Assembly: GCA_023665505.1 (NCBI GenBank)
Contig: JAMPDU010000012.1
Location: 1 to 38,794, forward strand
DNA: 38,794 nucleotides
Direction: 5' to 3'
DNA from: Ruminococcus sp.
GTDB taxonomy: Bacteria; Bacillota; Clostridia; Oscillospirales; Ruminococcaceae
Part shown: piece after piece, positions 1-7,902 of the stretch
Position numbering within the stretch: the stretch's first letter is position 1
How the letters are laid out: every line of letters starts with the position of its first letter
Translations under genes and position numbers: made by a program
The notes under the pieces: model-generated
Told to the model about the DNA's origin: nothing
Seen by the model: the letters and a program-made list of their open reading frames with translations, nothing else
The model's database searches: none

Positions 1-339
1 GGTTATGCCGTCCTCGCCGCCGCTGACTTGATAAACATCACCTCCTCCCGAACCGTCTTGAAAAAGCTCGTTAAGTATTTCGTACAGCTCCCGCTTTTCG
101 GTGTCAAGCGGGGCGGTTTTCGGAAAACGGATTTCGGGCGCGTCAAGAACGATAACGTCCCGCCCCTTGATGTAAACTCCCTCTTTTTCGACAGCCGCGG
201 GAACTTCCTCCGTCTCCGAATTTTCGTCCCCGCTCTCAGTTTCCTCCGCCTCGGGATTTTCCTCCTCAAAAACGCACATATCAATAAAATTTGGGTTTTC
301 ATTTTCGCCGAACTCAAAGCTCCGTACCAAAAAAATCAC
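1..339 (-). CDS. Phage tail-region protein of unknown function, 3' part cut off by the window
   Basis: The frame stays open from a GTG at 339-337 to the window edge (113 codons visible). The GTG overlaps the TGA stop of the hub gene in a GTGA, the usual sign of translational coupling. The visible protein is strongly acidic, with a Glu-rich stretch at about residues 24-48, then a more ordered part reading VYIKGRDVIVLDAPEIRF. I do not recognise a family. Its place directly after the baseplate hub suggests a baseplate or tail-tip component. An overlapping 104-codon frame on the same strand is Arg-rich and reads like a shadow. Confidence 0.6.
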   Translation of the reverse strand, partial: MIFLVRSFEFGENENPNFIDMCVFEEENPEAEETESGDENSETEEVPAAVEKEGVYIKGRDVIVLDAPEIRFPKTAPLDTEKRELYEILNELFQDGSGGGDVYQVSGGEDGIT

Positions 340-1394
340 TCCGTTTCCAAATTCAAATTAATAAAATTGACCCGACCGCCCTCGGAAATACTTGTATTCC
401 CCACCGCCTTGCCAATCCCGATTTTCTCCCGCTCAAGTTTTGACTTGTAATTCCATTCGTCCACCGGGGGACAGCCGCCCGAAAAATAAATCCCCGTGCT
501 GTCAACGGCGTACTCCACTTGCCGCGGGAACAGTATATCCCCCAAGCTGTCGGACGCCCCGCCGTTTGGCGTAAACTGCAAAGGACCCGCGAAAGTAAAC
601 TTGTTTGCCGTAATTTCCGCCTTTTCGCAGTTCCAAGCGGTGTATGTGTACTTCTGATCCGAAAGCCTCTGCCAGGCAATCTGCGCCAAAAACGCGGTAA
701 CAAGCCCGCTCTCAACCTGCACCACATACCCGTTCCCGTTTGTCGACCCGTAAGAGTACACCGCCCCGGTGGTACTGTTTTTCATCACCAAACCCTGCAC
801 CGCCGTTTTGCCTTGATACTCAATTTCCGTGTTGGCGTAACAGCCCACGGACGTACCGCTCGCCCCGCCCAAAGGGACAAAGCTGAGGGACTGCCCAAAA
901 CACACGAAAATTCCCACAAAAACCGCTGAAATCATATCCAGCAGTTCCCCGCAGGTTTTCCCGCTCACGTCCTCCTGCTTAAACGTCACATAGTCAAAAG
1001 TCGCGCCGTACACGCCCTCGAACCCGCATATTTTGCATATGTCCGAAAGCACCGCGCCGCACTTCATCGTCGGCTCTTTTTTCCAGTTGTGGTTTGTGGT
1101 AAAGGACGCGTCCGCCCGGCTTAGTCTGTCATAGCACACCACATGGCAAACGCCCCCGGAAACCGAACGGCTGTCAATAAAATAGCTCCCCGCCTCGATT
1201 TCCAGCTCGGGGCACTTAACCCTTACCGAATAGTCCGGACTTGCCAAACTGTCAATAAGCCTGTCCGAGGGGTCGAAAATGTCGAATTCAAGCTGTACGG
1301 GACACCGCCCCGAAACCCCCATTCCCGCCGCGCTCCAGCTGAACCGAATATTCCCCACCGGCGCGCCTATTCCCAAATCCCAGCTAAAGACCAC
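336..1394 (-). CDS. Probable baseplate hub / tail-tip protein
   Basis: 352 aa. It is the second gene after the tape measure, which is where siphophages carry the distal tail and hub (gp27/Tal-like) genes. The N-terminal half is beta-rich and includes YFIDSRSVSGGVCHVVCYD around residue 90, a pattern typical of hub domains that hold a ring on the tail tube. The middle part (AWQRLSDQKYTYTAW) also fits gp27-like hubs. The start overlaps the end of the upstream 135-aa gene by 11 bases and the end overlaps the next gene by 4, so it belongs to a tight late operon. The family call rests on position and general pattern, not on a diagnostic motif. Confidence 0.6.
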   Translation of the reverse strand: MVFSWDLGIGAPVGNIRFSWSAAGMGVSGRCPVQLEFDIFDPSDRLIDSLASPDYSVRVKCPELEIEAGSYFIDSRSVSGGVCHVVCYDRLSRADASFTTNHNWKKEPTMKCGAVLSDICKICGFEGVYGATFDYVTFKQEDVSGKTCGELLDMISAVFVGIFVCFGQSLSFVPLGGASGTSVGCYANTEIEYQGKTAVQGLVMKNSTTGAVYSYGSTNGNGYVVQVESGLVTAFLAQIAWQRLSDQKYTYTAWNCEKAEITANKFTFAGPLQFTPNGGASDSLGDILFPRQVEYAVDSTGIYFSGGCPPVDEWNYKSKLEREKIGIGKAVGNTSISEGGRVNFINLNLETE

Positions 1395-1791
1395 CTCCGT
1401 TGGGATTTATAAGCTCTCTTGCAATAAGCGTAAAAGTCAGCTTGTACCGCGTGCCGTTAAAATTTGCCTGTTCAAGCACGGCGGGAATGCTGTCGCAGTA
1501 GCAGTACCCCTCAAAATCGGGACAGCTCACCAAAAAATAATCCTGCTTAAGCTCCCGGATAAGCGCGTCCTTGTCCTCGGGAATAACCGCCCCCGTCGTC
1601 AGCTTAAGCGAAAACCTCTTTCCCGCAAGTTTTTTGTGCTCGTCCCCCTTATAGTCGGTAAAATTATTCTGCGTGTACACGTTTTCCCAAGCCGCCTCAT
1701 ACCCGCCGATTATACGCAAAGTAAACCCGCCTATGTAAACCGTATACCCCCCGTTTAAAACCTCCCCGGGTCTAAGAACATAATTATCCAT
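1384..1791 (-). CDS. Tail protein between tape measure and hub (distal-tail-like position)
   Basis: 135 aa beginning MDNYVLRPGEVLNGGYTVYIGG. I chose the ATG at 1791-1789 because AAGGAGGG lies 6-7 bases upstream. The open frame continues further upstream, but that stretch is only translated heptamer repeat (read as VNCTLYTVHYTV), so the longer version is unlikely. The sequence is beta-rich, with no recognisable catalytic motif. Between the tape measure and the hub, siphophages usually have the distal tail protein or a small adaptor, and that role is inferred from position. Confidence 0.65.
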   Translation of the reverse strand: MDNYVLRPGEVLNGGYTVYIGGFTLRIIGGYEAAWENVYTQNNFTDYKGDEHKKLAGKRFSLKLTTGAVIPEDKDALIRELKQDYFLVSCPDFEGYCYCDSIPAVLEQANFNGTRYKLTFTLIARELINPNGGGL

Positions 1792-1810
1792 AAACACCCT
1801 CCTTACGGTG

Positions 1811-1878
1811 TAGTGTACAGTGTATAGTGTACAGTTGACAGTTAATAAACAACTGTCAACTATCAACTGTCAACTGTA
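1811..1878. repeat. Heptamer repeat array, inverted pair, after the tape-measure stop
   Basis: On the minus strand the array begins with the tape-measure stop codon: TGACAGT, TGATAGT, TGACAGT. After a 9-base spacer it continues in the opposite sense as ACTGTCA, ACTGTAC, ACTATAC, ACTGTAC, up to the ribosome site of the 135-aa gene. The two halves can pair into one long hairpin. The same family occurs at eight or more other gene ends in this window. Confidence 0.9.
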
Positions 1879-4800
1879 AAATGCGTTTCCGCCCGTCCTC
1901 TTGCCGCTGTTAATCAAATTCTCAATGGTAGTTTTTATGTACTTATTGTCATTGAGATTAATATTAATGGGCGTGCTTGACGAAATCAGTTTCCCGCCCG
2001 CAATCATTTTCTGCAGTACGTTTGCCTCGGGGTTTTTAACCGTCGCCGCCGCGTCGGCGGTGTTAAGAATATTTGAAACCGCCGCGGAATTGCCAAGCCC
2101 GTCCATATTGTCAATAATGCCCTGCAAATACTGCCGCGCCGTCTCCACGCCCTCGTCGTAAGCCTCCGCGGGCATATCCCCGAAAATCTCCTTGACCCCG
2201 TCAAGGGTATCCTTGTTAAGCTCGTCCAGCTGATCCGCAATCGTATCATTCGCATACTCTTCACGGGTTTTCTGCAAATCCTCCCAGTCGGCGTAGTACG
2301 CCTGCAATTTATCCTCCGGGAGCTTTAAAAGCTCGTCGATATACGCCTGCCGACTTCCGTCCTCAAAGCTCATACTGTCAATCTCCGCAAGTAGCGTGTC
2401 GCTTATACCCGTTTCTTTCAGCCTGTCCCGAGCGGCTTTCAGATCGTCAATTTTCTTTATTTCGTCCTTTAAGTCCTTAATGCCGAGAATTTCGTTCCCG
2501 TCCTTGTCCTTAACCGTCTCCGCAAGGCTGATACTCTCCAAATCCTTTTTAACCTGCTCTTTTTGCTTTTTCAAATCCGAGTAGGACTTCGCCAGCGTGT
2601 CGGTCAGCTCTTTTGAACTGTCCTCCCAAGCCTCCAGCCGCTCTTTGGCAATTTCCTTTTCCTTTTTCGCGGAATAATCATACAGCCACTTATAGTAGCT
2701 GTCCCAAGTACTTTCATTTTCATCGCAGTACTCTTTCACAATCTGCGCCTTAGCCTTGTATTCCGCCTCATCGTCAATCTCGCCCCGATCGTGCATAGCG
2801 GTAATCCTGTCCCAAGAGGCTTTTATGGCGTTAACCCGCTCTTTCTCCGCGTCCTCCAAAGCCTTTTGCGCCTCTTTCTGACGTTTTTCCTCGGCTTTCT
2901 GCTCCTTTTCGGCAGCCTTTTCCGCCTCTTCCTGCTTTTTCTTGTTGTAGTCCTCGACCCGCTTAAGCTGCTGCTTGTAAAGCTCCGACTGCGTGTTTCC
3001 GTCGGCTTTCAGCCTGTTTTCAAGCATTGAGAAGTACTTGTCCGTGTCAATATTGCCCTTGTCTACCCCGTCTGTAAGAATATTAAGGTAATTCTGCAGC
3101 CGTTCCTCATATTCCTCCACCGTCTCCCCAAGGGTCTCCGCAGGGTTTTCACCGCCGTTTCCCTCGCTTACGTTAATCTCAACGGACGCGGTAAGCGGTT
3201 CGCTTAAAGTCTCCGCAGCCGTTTCTCTTGCCGCGACCGTATCGGCAAACATACTGTCTATGTTTTTCCGAGTATCTTCAATCCATTCCACGCTGCCAAC
3301 GTTAGCAACGTCGCCGCCGTAAACAGTTCCGCCGCTGAATGTGTTGTCAAGCCACACCTGAAACTGCTTTCCCGCGTTGTCAAAAGCGTCCACAATGCCG
3401 TTCATTGTCTGTTTGGCAACACTTGCCCAATCGAAGTCTATAAGGCTCTTGGCGATAGCAATAGGCAGCTCAACCGCCGCCTCATAAAGCTGCGGCAAAG
3501 CCGATATAAGCCCCGTTCCGAGAGAGATAACAAGCTGTAACGCCGCCGCCACAAGCTCGCCCGTGTTGTCTGTAATGCCTAACGCTATTTGTTTAATTAT
3601 TTCCACAGCCGTCGGAATAAGTTTTGGCAATAAATCCGATATGCCGTTCACAAGCGATGTTATAATAGACACCGCGCCGTCGGCAATAACATAAGCGTTT
3701 TCGTCCAAAAATTCAAAAAGCTGATTTATTATCTCCACCGCGCTGTCAACAAGCGTCGGAGCAAGGTTTATAATTTTCGTTACAAGCTCGCCGATAATGT
3801 CAACGGCAACGCCCGTAATTCCGCCTAAATTGTCGCTTATGCCCTCCAGCAGTGCGGTAATGATTTCGCCGCCGAAATCTGCCACGACCGGCAATTCCTC
3901 GCTTAATTCGTCAATAAAATTCTGTATGCCCTCTTTTGCCTTTTCAATACCGCTGCTGTCGCCGCTGAAAACAGCAGCCAAGCCGTCCATAGCCTCAACC
4001 ATTGCCGGGAGGAATTCGGCGGCAAGGTTGTTTTTCAAGCCGCTAAGCGAGGTTTTGAGGTCTTGCAAACTGTCCTGAAAAGCCGCCCCCGCTTTAATTG
4101 CCTCGTCGCTCATAACGCCGCCCAAATCGTGGACGGTATCAATCATTTTCTGCGTATCTTCCGCAGAGGTATTAAGCAGCGCACCCATTTCCATTGCGCC
4201 GCGCCCCAGCAAGTCGGTTGCAATTGCTGTACGTTCCGTACCCTCTTCCATATTTTGCAAGCCGCTTATAACCTGCTCAAACAAATCCTCCGTGGAGAGG
4301 TTTGCCACGTCGTTAATGGATATACCCAGCTTTTCAAAAGCCGCCTGTTGGTCTGCCGACATATCCTGCGCCGCGTTTGCAAGGGTCTTGAACGTCGCGG
4401 ACATACTGCTCATCGACGTGCCGCTGTGCTGTAAAACCGCCTCCCACTCCTGATAAAACTCGGCAGAAACGCCCAGCTTTTGACTTGCCTTGTCGATATT
4501 GTCGGCGTATGCCGCCGTGTCGGACGTTGCTTTAATTATAGCCGTACCCGCAGCAACCGCAGCAGTACCAACCGCCGCAACAGCCGCCGCACCCGCTTTG
4601 GCAGCGGTCGCAACAGCGTTTAGTTTTCCGCTGAAACCCGAAACATCAACGTCCGAAAGTCCTTTTACGCTCTCCGCCGTACCCTCCGCAGAATTTTCCA
4701 CCCCGTCAAGAGCACTCCGAACGCTCTCAAGCTCGCTTTGATAACGTGCAAGCCTGTTAGCGGTACTGTCAAGCTCCCGCTGAAAGGAACGCTGATTTGC

Positions 4801-5076
4801 CTCGGAAATAGTCCCGTTCGCCGCCGCGGCGTTCACATCAGCCTCCGCCTGCCTCAGCATTTCAAGCTTTTGTGAGGTCTGCGTGATAGCCTGCTGCAAA
4901 AGCTCATACTTCTGCTGCATTGCAACGGTACCGCCGTCCTCAAACTTCAAATTTTTGTTAATGTCCCGAATTTCGGAGGAAATCTTCCTTGCCTCCGCGT
5001 CCACCGTCTGCAGCGCGGAAGTCAGTCCCGACGTGTCCGCGCCGATAGTAGCCATATATCCGTATTTTGACGCCAT
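1870..5076 (-). CDS. Phage tail tape measure protein
   Basis: 1068 aa, by far the longest gene of the late operon. It sets tail length and occupies the tail lumen. The N-terminal 150 residues are coiled coil. An Ala/Gly-rich hydrophobic stretch follows (about 155-185), then a long set of amphipathic and hydrophobic helices (about 395-560). A Lys/Glu/Ala coiled coil is at about 690-730, and a helical C-terminus ends in an Asn-rich segment. AGGTGATTTT precedes the ATG. The last codons, AGT TGA, are shared with a heptamer repeat, so the present C-terminus may have been set by the repeat. Length and architecture are those of Firmicutes siphophage tape measures. Confidence 0.93.
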   Translation of the reverse strand: MASKYGYMATIGADTSGLTSALQTVDAEARKISSEIRDINKNLKFEDGGTVAMQQKYELLQQAITQTSQKLEMLRQAEADVNAAAANGTISEANQRSFQRELDSTANRLARYQSELESVRSALDGVENSAEGTAESVKGLSDVDVSGFSGKLNAVATAAKAGAAAVAAVGTAAVAAGTAIIKATSDTAAYADNIDKASQKLGVSAEFYQEWEAVLQHSGTSMSSMSATFKTLANAAQDMSADQQAAFEKLGISINDVANLSTEDLFEQVISGLQNMEEGTERTAIATDLLGRGAMEMGALLNTSAEDTQKMIDTVHDLGGVMSDEAIKAGAAFQDSLQDLKTSLSGLKNNLAAEFLPAMVEAMDGLAAVFSGDSSGIEKAKEGIQNFIDELSEELPVVADFGGEIITALLEGISDNLGGITGVAVDIIGELVTKIINLAPTLVDSAVEIINQLFEFLDENAYVIADGAVSIITSLVNGISDLLPKLIPTAVEIIKQIALGITDNTGELVAAALQLVISLGTGLISALPQLYEAAVELPIAIAKSLIDFDWASVAKQTMNGIVDAFDNAGKQFQVWLDNTFSGGTVYGGDVANVGSVEWIEDTRKNIDSMFADTVAARETAAETLSEPLTASVEINVSEGNGGENPAETLGETVEEYEERLQNYLNILTDGVDKGNIDTDKYFSMLENRLKADGNTQSELYKQQLKRVEDYNKKKQEEAEKAAEKEQKAEEKRQKEAQKALEDAEKERVNAIKASWDRITAMHDRGEIDDEAEYKAKAQIVKEYCDENESTWDSYYKWLYDYSAKKEKEIAKERLEAWEDSSKELTDTLAKSYSDLKKQKEQVKKDLESISLAETVKDKDGNEILGIKDLKDEIKKIDDLKAARDRLKETGISDTLLAEIDSMSFEDGSRQAYIDELLKLPEDKLQAYYADWEDLQKTREEYANDTIADQLDELNKDTLDGVKEIFGDMPAEAYDEGVETARQYLQGIIDNMDGLGNSAAVSNILNTADAAATVKNPEANVLQKMIAGGKLISSSTPININLNDNKYIKTTIENLINSGKRTGGNAFYS

Positions 5077-5097
5077 AAAATCACCTGTTTCATATTC

Positions 5098-5168
5098 GTA
5101 GGGCGGGGGCTTGCTCCCGCCTTTTCAACGTAATTACCGTATCAGGCGGGAGCAAGCCCCCGCCCTAC
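5098..5168. repeat. 71-bp GTAGGG...CCCTAC palindromic repeat, perfect copy
   Basis: A 24-base arm starting GTAGGGCGGGGGC is repeated as an exact inverted copy at 5145-5168 around a 23-base AT-rich centre. It sits between the tape-measure and gp10-like genes. Closely similar copies lie at 9213-9282 and 10047-10117, with relatives at 7995-8069 and 9635-9660. It has no reading frame and no flanking transposase. It could be a small mobile palindrome (REP/MITE-like), a bidirectional terminator, or both. Confidence 0.85.
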
Positions 5169-5181
5169 AACATCAGCCTTG

Positions 5182-5610
5182 CTATTCACTTAAGATGCTG
5201 TCTATGTCCTCCGCCAGCCCCGCCCGTGCCTTTTCCTCGGCGGGATTAACATGTGGGATCGGGTTTACCGCACCGCCGTCCCGCGCCCTGTGCCCCAGCT
5301 CCAGCAGGTGCACAAGCTGATAATTTGTCTTGTTGCGGACGTACCCCTGCGTGCGCCCCGTCCGCGCCGTGCTGACATACTTTATCCAGCCTTTTTTGTA
5401 CGCCCCGGGCTGCATATTTTCCTTAACAACCCCGTGAACGCGGATAACCCCCGATTTCGGGACCCGTTTTCTCACGGGAGAATTTTCGGAAACATCAGCC
5501 AAAGCCTCCGCCGTGCGTTTTCTTACAGCCTTGTCGATTTCGCGGCTTTTTTCCGCCGTGTATTTTCTGAAATCCTCCGCAATTATCTGCGGCAAACGTT
5601 CAAGTTCCAT
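5182..5610 (-). CDS. HK97 gp10-like tail completion / head-tail joining protein
   Basis: 142 aa from the ATG at 5610-5608, with GAGGGGTGA upstream. The longer frame to 5718 only translates repeats and a hairpin. The N-terminus is a Lys/Glu-rich helix. The C-terminal part TNYQLVHLLELGHRARDGG followed by PHVNPAEEKA is characteristic of the HK97-gp10 family, whose members join head and tail or complete the tail. The gene usually lies between head closure and tail tube. Here it sits next to the tape measure and is separated from its usual neighbours by the protease and the NYN cassette. Confidence 0.8.
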   Translation of the reverse strand: MELERLPQIIAEDFRKYTAEKSREIDKAVRKRTAEALADVSENSPVRKRVPKSGVIRVHGVVKENMQPGAYKKGWIKYVSTARTGRTQGYVRNKTNYQLVHLLELGHRARDGGAVNPIPHVNPAEEKARAGLAEDIDSILSE

Positions 5611-5644
5611 ACAATCACCCCTCGCTAATTTAATTTTAGCATAA

Positions 5645-5670
5645 AAAAGTGCCCCCGAACGGACACTTTT
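5645..5670 (-). terminator. Terminator-like hairpin upstream of the gp10-like gene
   Basis: Read leftward, AAAAGTGTCC pairs with GGGCACTTTT across a short loop and is followed by TTTTTTATG. The hairpin recurs before the capsid gene (11593-11618), and a weaker form lies before the portal gene (about 13871-13897). All three are followed by TAAAAT or TACAAT about 5 bases later, so the block could instead be a late promoter or an antitermination site. Confidence 0.55.
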
Positions 5671-5672
5671 AC

Positions 5673-5703
5673 AGTTTACAGTTGATAGTGTACAGTTGAA
5701 ATT
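5673..5703. repeat. Heptamer repeats left of the NYN cassette
   Basis: Units read as ACAGTTT, ACAGTTG, ATAGTGT, ACAGTTG on the plus strand, the inverted sense relative to the late operon. They mark the left border of the region holding the opposite-facing NYN gene, just before the hairpin that precedes the gp10-like gene. Confidence 0.75.
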
Positions 5704-5763
5704 TATAAACAAAAACACACTTATTTTTTGTTGAATATCACAATAAAAAAATTTTTTATTCTA

Positions 5764-5792
5764 TTGACTTTTTTTAATAATTTGTGTATAAT
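5764..5792 (+). promoter_or_regulatory. Canonical promoter of the NYN cassette
   Basis: TTGACT at 5764-5769 and TATAAT at 5787-5792 are separated by exactly 17 bases. The promoter points away from the late operon. Just downstream, TGAAC (5801-5805) and GTTCA (5813-5817) form a short inverted repeat near the likely start of transcription, a possible operator or 5' hairpin. Confidence 0.85.
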
Positions 5793-5862
5793 AATATTAA
5801 TGAACCGAAAAAGTTCATTAGTATTAAATGTATGGGGCTGTTTGGCTTTCGAGCAGGCAGTC

Positions 5863-5880
5863 CCTTATAGTTTTATAAGG
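5863..5880 (+). promoter_or_regulatory. Hairpin covering the ribosome site of the NYN gene
   Basis: CCTTATA and TATAAGG are perfect complements around a GTTT loop. The 3' arm contains the start of the AAGGAG ribosome site (5877-5882) of the gene starting at 5891. When folded, the stem would hide the Shine-Dalgarno sequence, so translation could be kept low or be conditional. The fold is read directly from the sequence; the regulatory effect is inferred. Confidence 0.5.
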
Positions 5881-5890
5881 AGAGATTTAT

Positions 5891-6511
5891 ATGCAAAAAG
5901 CTATGGTATTTATTGATTTTGAGAATTTTGACATTGCAAAAAATAATTACTACAAAAGTATGAATAAGGAATTACCCGAAACAAATAAAATTGAAAATCC
6001 CAAATTGGATTTTAATTTATTTCCTCAAAAGGTTGTTGAACTTTTACCTGCCGAGCATGTACTCGTGAAAACTTTTTTATTTGCTCCTAAACCCGATGAT
6101 TTTCTTATGCAGGATACAAGGCGCGGAAGTACATACAATTGGATTAACGGAATGAAAAACCAAGATTATTTTACCGTTGTTGAAGGAACACATTCCGCCA
6201 GACCTGTTGCGGGGTATACTTATCAGACAATGGAAATCAATAACCGCTCCTCATACTATGTGGTGGAAAAGGGCACAGACATTAACATTGCCGCGCATTT
6301 AATAACCAAGGGATTTATGAACGCCTACGATACCGCCGTAATTATGAGCGGAGATACAGATTATATTCCCGTTATGGATATTTTGAATACATTAGGAAAA
6401 ACGGTCGTTGTAGTTGGCGTCAAAGGTCAGAATTTATTCAAATTCAAGCACCATACAGATAAGCAGATTATTTTGGACATCGACTTTTTTTCCTCCTGTT
6501 TACGCAAGTAA
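5891..6511 (+). CDS. NYN-domain (LabA/DUF88-type) putative ribonuclease
   Basis: 206 aa, PIN-like fold. Motifs visible: VFIDFENF at 6-13 (Asp9 and Asn12 at the active site), KGTDINIAAHLI from 127, and the acidic SGDTDYIP from 153. These match the metal-binding acidic cluster of NYN nucleases, which are thought to cut RNA. It faces against the late operon, is clearly more AT-rich than its neighbours, and has its own promoter, a long leader and its own terminator at 6535. These features mark it as a moron expressed in the lysogen. A role in superinfection exclusion or host RNA control is plausible but unproven. Confidence 0.85.
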   Translation: MQKAMVFIDFENFDIAKNNYYKSMNKELPETNKIENPKLDFNLFPQKVVELLPAEHVLVKTFLFAPKPDDFLMQDTRRGSTYNWINGMKNQDYFTVVEGTHSARPVAGYTYQTMEINNRSSYYVVEKGTDINIAAHLITKGFMNAYDTAVIMSGDTDYIPVMDILNTLGKTVVVVGVKGQNLFKFKHHTDKQIILDIDFFSSCLRK

Positions 6512-6534
6512 CAGTTAAATATTCGATAAAAAAT

Positions 6535-6564
6535 AAGCGTTTTACAGTCAACTGCAAAACGCTT
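6535..6564. terminator. 30-nt hairpin terminator of the NYN cassette (copy 1 of a shared family)
   Basis: AAGCGTTTTACAGT and ACTGCAAAACGCTT pair over 14 bases with a CA loop. It lies just after the NYN gene on the plus strand. On the minus strand the hairpin is followed by ATTTTTTAT, so it should also stop leftward transcription leaving the protease gene. Near-identical hairpins are at 11661-11690 and 13964-13993, and a shortened core is at 30813-30832. Confidence 0.85.
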
Positions 6565-6599
6565 TAAAAATTATTGACTGTTTTTCAAATCTCCCCGTT

Positions 6600-7259
6600 T
6601 TAGGGGTCGTGATTATGATTATAACGCAGTTCCGCCAACCGCCCCTCCGCGTCCGCAATATCACACCGCGCCCGCAAATCCGCAAGCCTTTTCTCATACT
6701 CCGAAAAATCGGGAACAGGAACGTTATTCTCAATTTTAACCTCGTCCTCAAAAGAGCGTGTCTCCGAAACCGTCTCCCCGTCCGCACGGCACTCCACCAG
6801 CGTGCCCGCGTAACAGGGCTGCATAGCCCGGTCAATAAGCGACACTTCAAATAAATCAATATCCGTCAGCCGCCTGCGGGGAATGTCCCCCGCCCGTTCC
6901 TCCCGCTCCTCGCCGCCGACATACATACCGAAAGACCAGCCCGTAAACTCTCCGTTCCGCGCCTTTTCGATCGCCCCGGGGTCAGTAATAACCGCGTGCG
7001 CCCGCAAGCCGATACTGTCCTCTTTAAGAGAAAGCTCCCCGCTTTTCGTCGAGCCGATACGGCGGTTTCTGTCGTGATTGATAAGCAAGTCCACCTCCGA
7101 GCGGTTTTCAAGGGACTTTTTAAACACCCCCGGCACAACCTGCTCCACACACTTGTCCGGGAACAGCGCCGATTTCGGCATAATCGGACGGCTGTCCCGT
7201 CCCACCGCGTTCACATAACCGTCAATAATAACCCTGTCGTTTCTTATTTCAATTTTCAT
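6600..7259 (-). CDS. HK97-family prohead protease
   Basis: 219 aa. VVPGVFKKSL followed by LLINHDRNRRIGS around residue 60 is the conserved block of HK97-type prohead proteases. His62 and Ser109 (GWSFGMYV) are the likely catalytic pair. The enzyme should remove the N-terminal coiled coil of the capsid protein during maturation. It normally lies between portal and capsid; here it is about 3 kb downstream, after the tail-chaperone candidate. The C-terminus ends LRYNHNHDP and a stop. If the TAA is read through, the frame gives NGEI, so the end looks like a cut version of the portal tail HDPKSGEF. GAAGGAGTGA precedes the start. Confidence 0.88.
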   Translation of the reverse strand: MKIEIRNDRVIIDGYVNAVGRDSRPIMPKSALFPDKCVEQVVPGVFKKSLENRSEVDLLINHDRNRRIGSTKSGELSLKEDSIGLRAHAVITDPGAIEKARNGEFTGWSFGMYVGGEEREERAGDIPRRRLTDIDLFEVSLIDRAMQPCYAGTLVECRADGETVSETRSFEDEVKIENNVPVPDFSEYEKRLADLRARCDIADAEGRLAELRYNHNHDP

Positions 7260-7274
7260 AATTTCACTCCTTCT

Positions 7275-7312
7275 AGATGTTAGAGGTTAGAGGATAGAGG
7301 ATAGAGGATAGA
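7275..7312. repeat. TAGAGGA heptamer array before the protease
   Basis: On the plus strand TTAGAGG, TTAGAGG, ATAGAGG, ATAGAGG, ATAGAGG, ATAGAAA follow one another. The array abuts the ribosome site of the prohead protease. With the inverted array at 7387-7422 it brackets the gap between protease and chaperone candidate. Confidence 0.9.
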
Positions 7313-7339
7313 AATCATACTCGCAAAACACAAAAAACC

Positions 7340-7386
7340 GATTTAAACCAAAAGCACGTTAATCGGCAAGGGCGCAGCCCTTGCAA
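7340..7386 (-). terminator. Small hairpin inside the protease / chaperone gap
   Basis: GCAAGGGC and GCCCTTGC pair around a TGC loop (about 7367-7385). No strong T-tract follows immediately leftward, so termination is uncertain. I see no reading frame in this gap. Confidence 0.35.
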
Positions 7387-7422
7387 ATTCTAACCTCTAG
7401 TTTCTAACCTCTAGCCTCTAAG
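7387..7422. repeat. Heptamer array running into the 3' end of the upstream gene
   Basis: On the minus strand the units are TTAGAGG, CTAGAGG, TTAGAAA, CTAGAGG, TTAGAAT. The first units encode the last residues (LEARG) and the TAG stop of the gene ending at 7404. The repeat therefore extends into coding sequence and supplies the stop codon. Confidence 0.85.
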
Positions 7423-7898
7423 TTCTCGTCCGCCTCCGTCTGTGTCAAACGGTACGCATTTTTAAGATACTCCCGCCCCTTTTCGGTCTGAGAAAGCTTG
7501 TAAATAAACGCGTCCCGCAAAATAAGCCTGTATTCGGTTACAGGAATATCGTCAATCTCATATAAGCTCATATTGGCATAATCGGAAACCAGCTTGTCAA
7601 GCTCGGTGTAAACCGTGTACTTCACATCGTTCGGTGACTTCTCCGTCTTGTAGTAGGGTATCGTCAGCCCCGCCTCTTCCCAAAGCCGTTCCATATTGCC
7701 GATATAGCTGTGCACCAGCACGCGGCATTCGTATAAAGGCAGCGGAACGCCCTCCAAAAGCGTCCCGCAAGCCCTCTCATAATCCCCGTCGGTTCTGCAC
7801 CCTTTAAGCTCGTCCCATACCCGCTTTGTGCATACGGGTATTTTATAAAGCCCGCTCATAAGCTGTACGGGAACGGTTATTCCGCTTAAATAAACCAC
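7404..7898 (-). CDS. Probable tail assembly chaperone
   Basis: 164 aa, mostly helical, directly downstream of the tail tube gene, where lambda G/T-like chaperones are found. No diagnostic motif. The GTG start at 7898 is weakly supported: the nearest good ribosome site (GGAAAGGAGA) lies about 60 bases upstream, on the far side of a heptamer array. Translation could start at the internal ATG of MSGLYKIPV, or the array may have been inserted after the original site. The last residues are encoded by another heptamer array. No second, frameshifted chaperone frame is evident. Confidence 0.5.
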   Translation of the reverse strand: MVYLSGITVPVQLMSGLYKIPVCTKRVWDELKGCRTDGDYERACGTLLEGVPLPLYECRVLVHSYIGNMERLWEEAGLTIPYYKTEKSPNDVKYTVYTELDKLVSDYANMSLYEIDDIPVTEYRLILRDAFIYKLSQTEKGREYLKNAYRLTQTEADENLEARG

Positions 7899-7902
7899 GA
7901 TG

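Noticed and set aside
3..317. 104-codon minus-strand frame rich in Arg and Lys
   Set aside because: Another frame on the same strand starts with GTG overlapping the hub stop, stays open to the window edge and has normal composition; this frame is its shadow.
4063..4434. Plus-strand frames within the tape measure gene
   Set aside because: No ribosome sites, shadow composition, fully inside a well-supported minus-strand gene.
5690..5718. Upstream extension of the gp10-like gene (and of the 135-aa tail gene at 1792-1866)
   Set aside because: The extra residues are translated heptamer repeats and hairpin sequence; good ribosome sites sit at the internal ATGs.
5801..5917. 38-codon leader peptide before the NYN gene
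   Set aside because: Starts with an ATG in the leader but has no ribosome site and no recognisable sequence; the hairpin reading is better supported.
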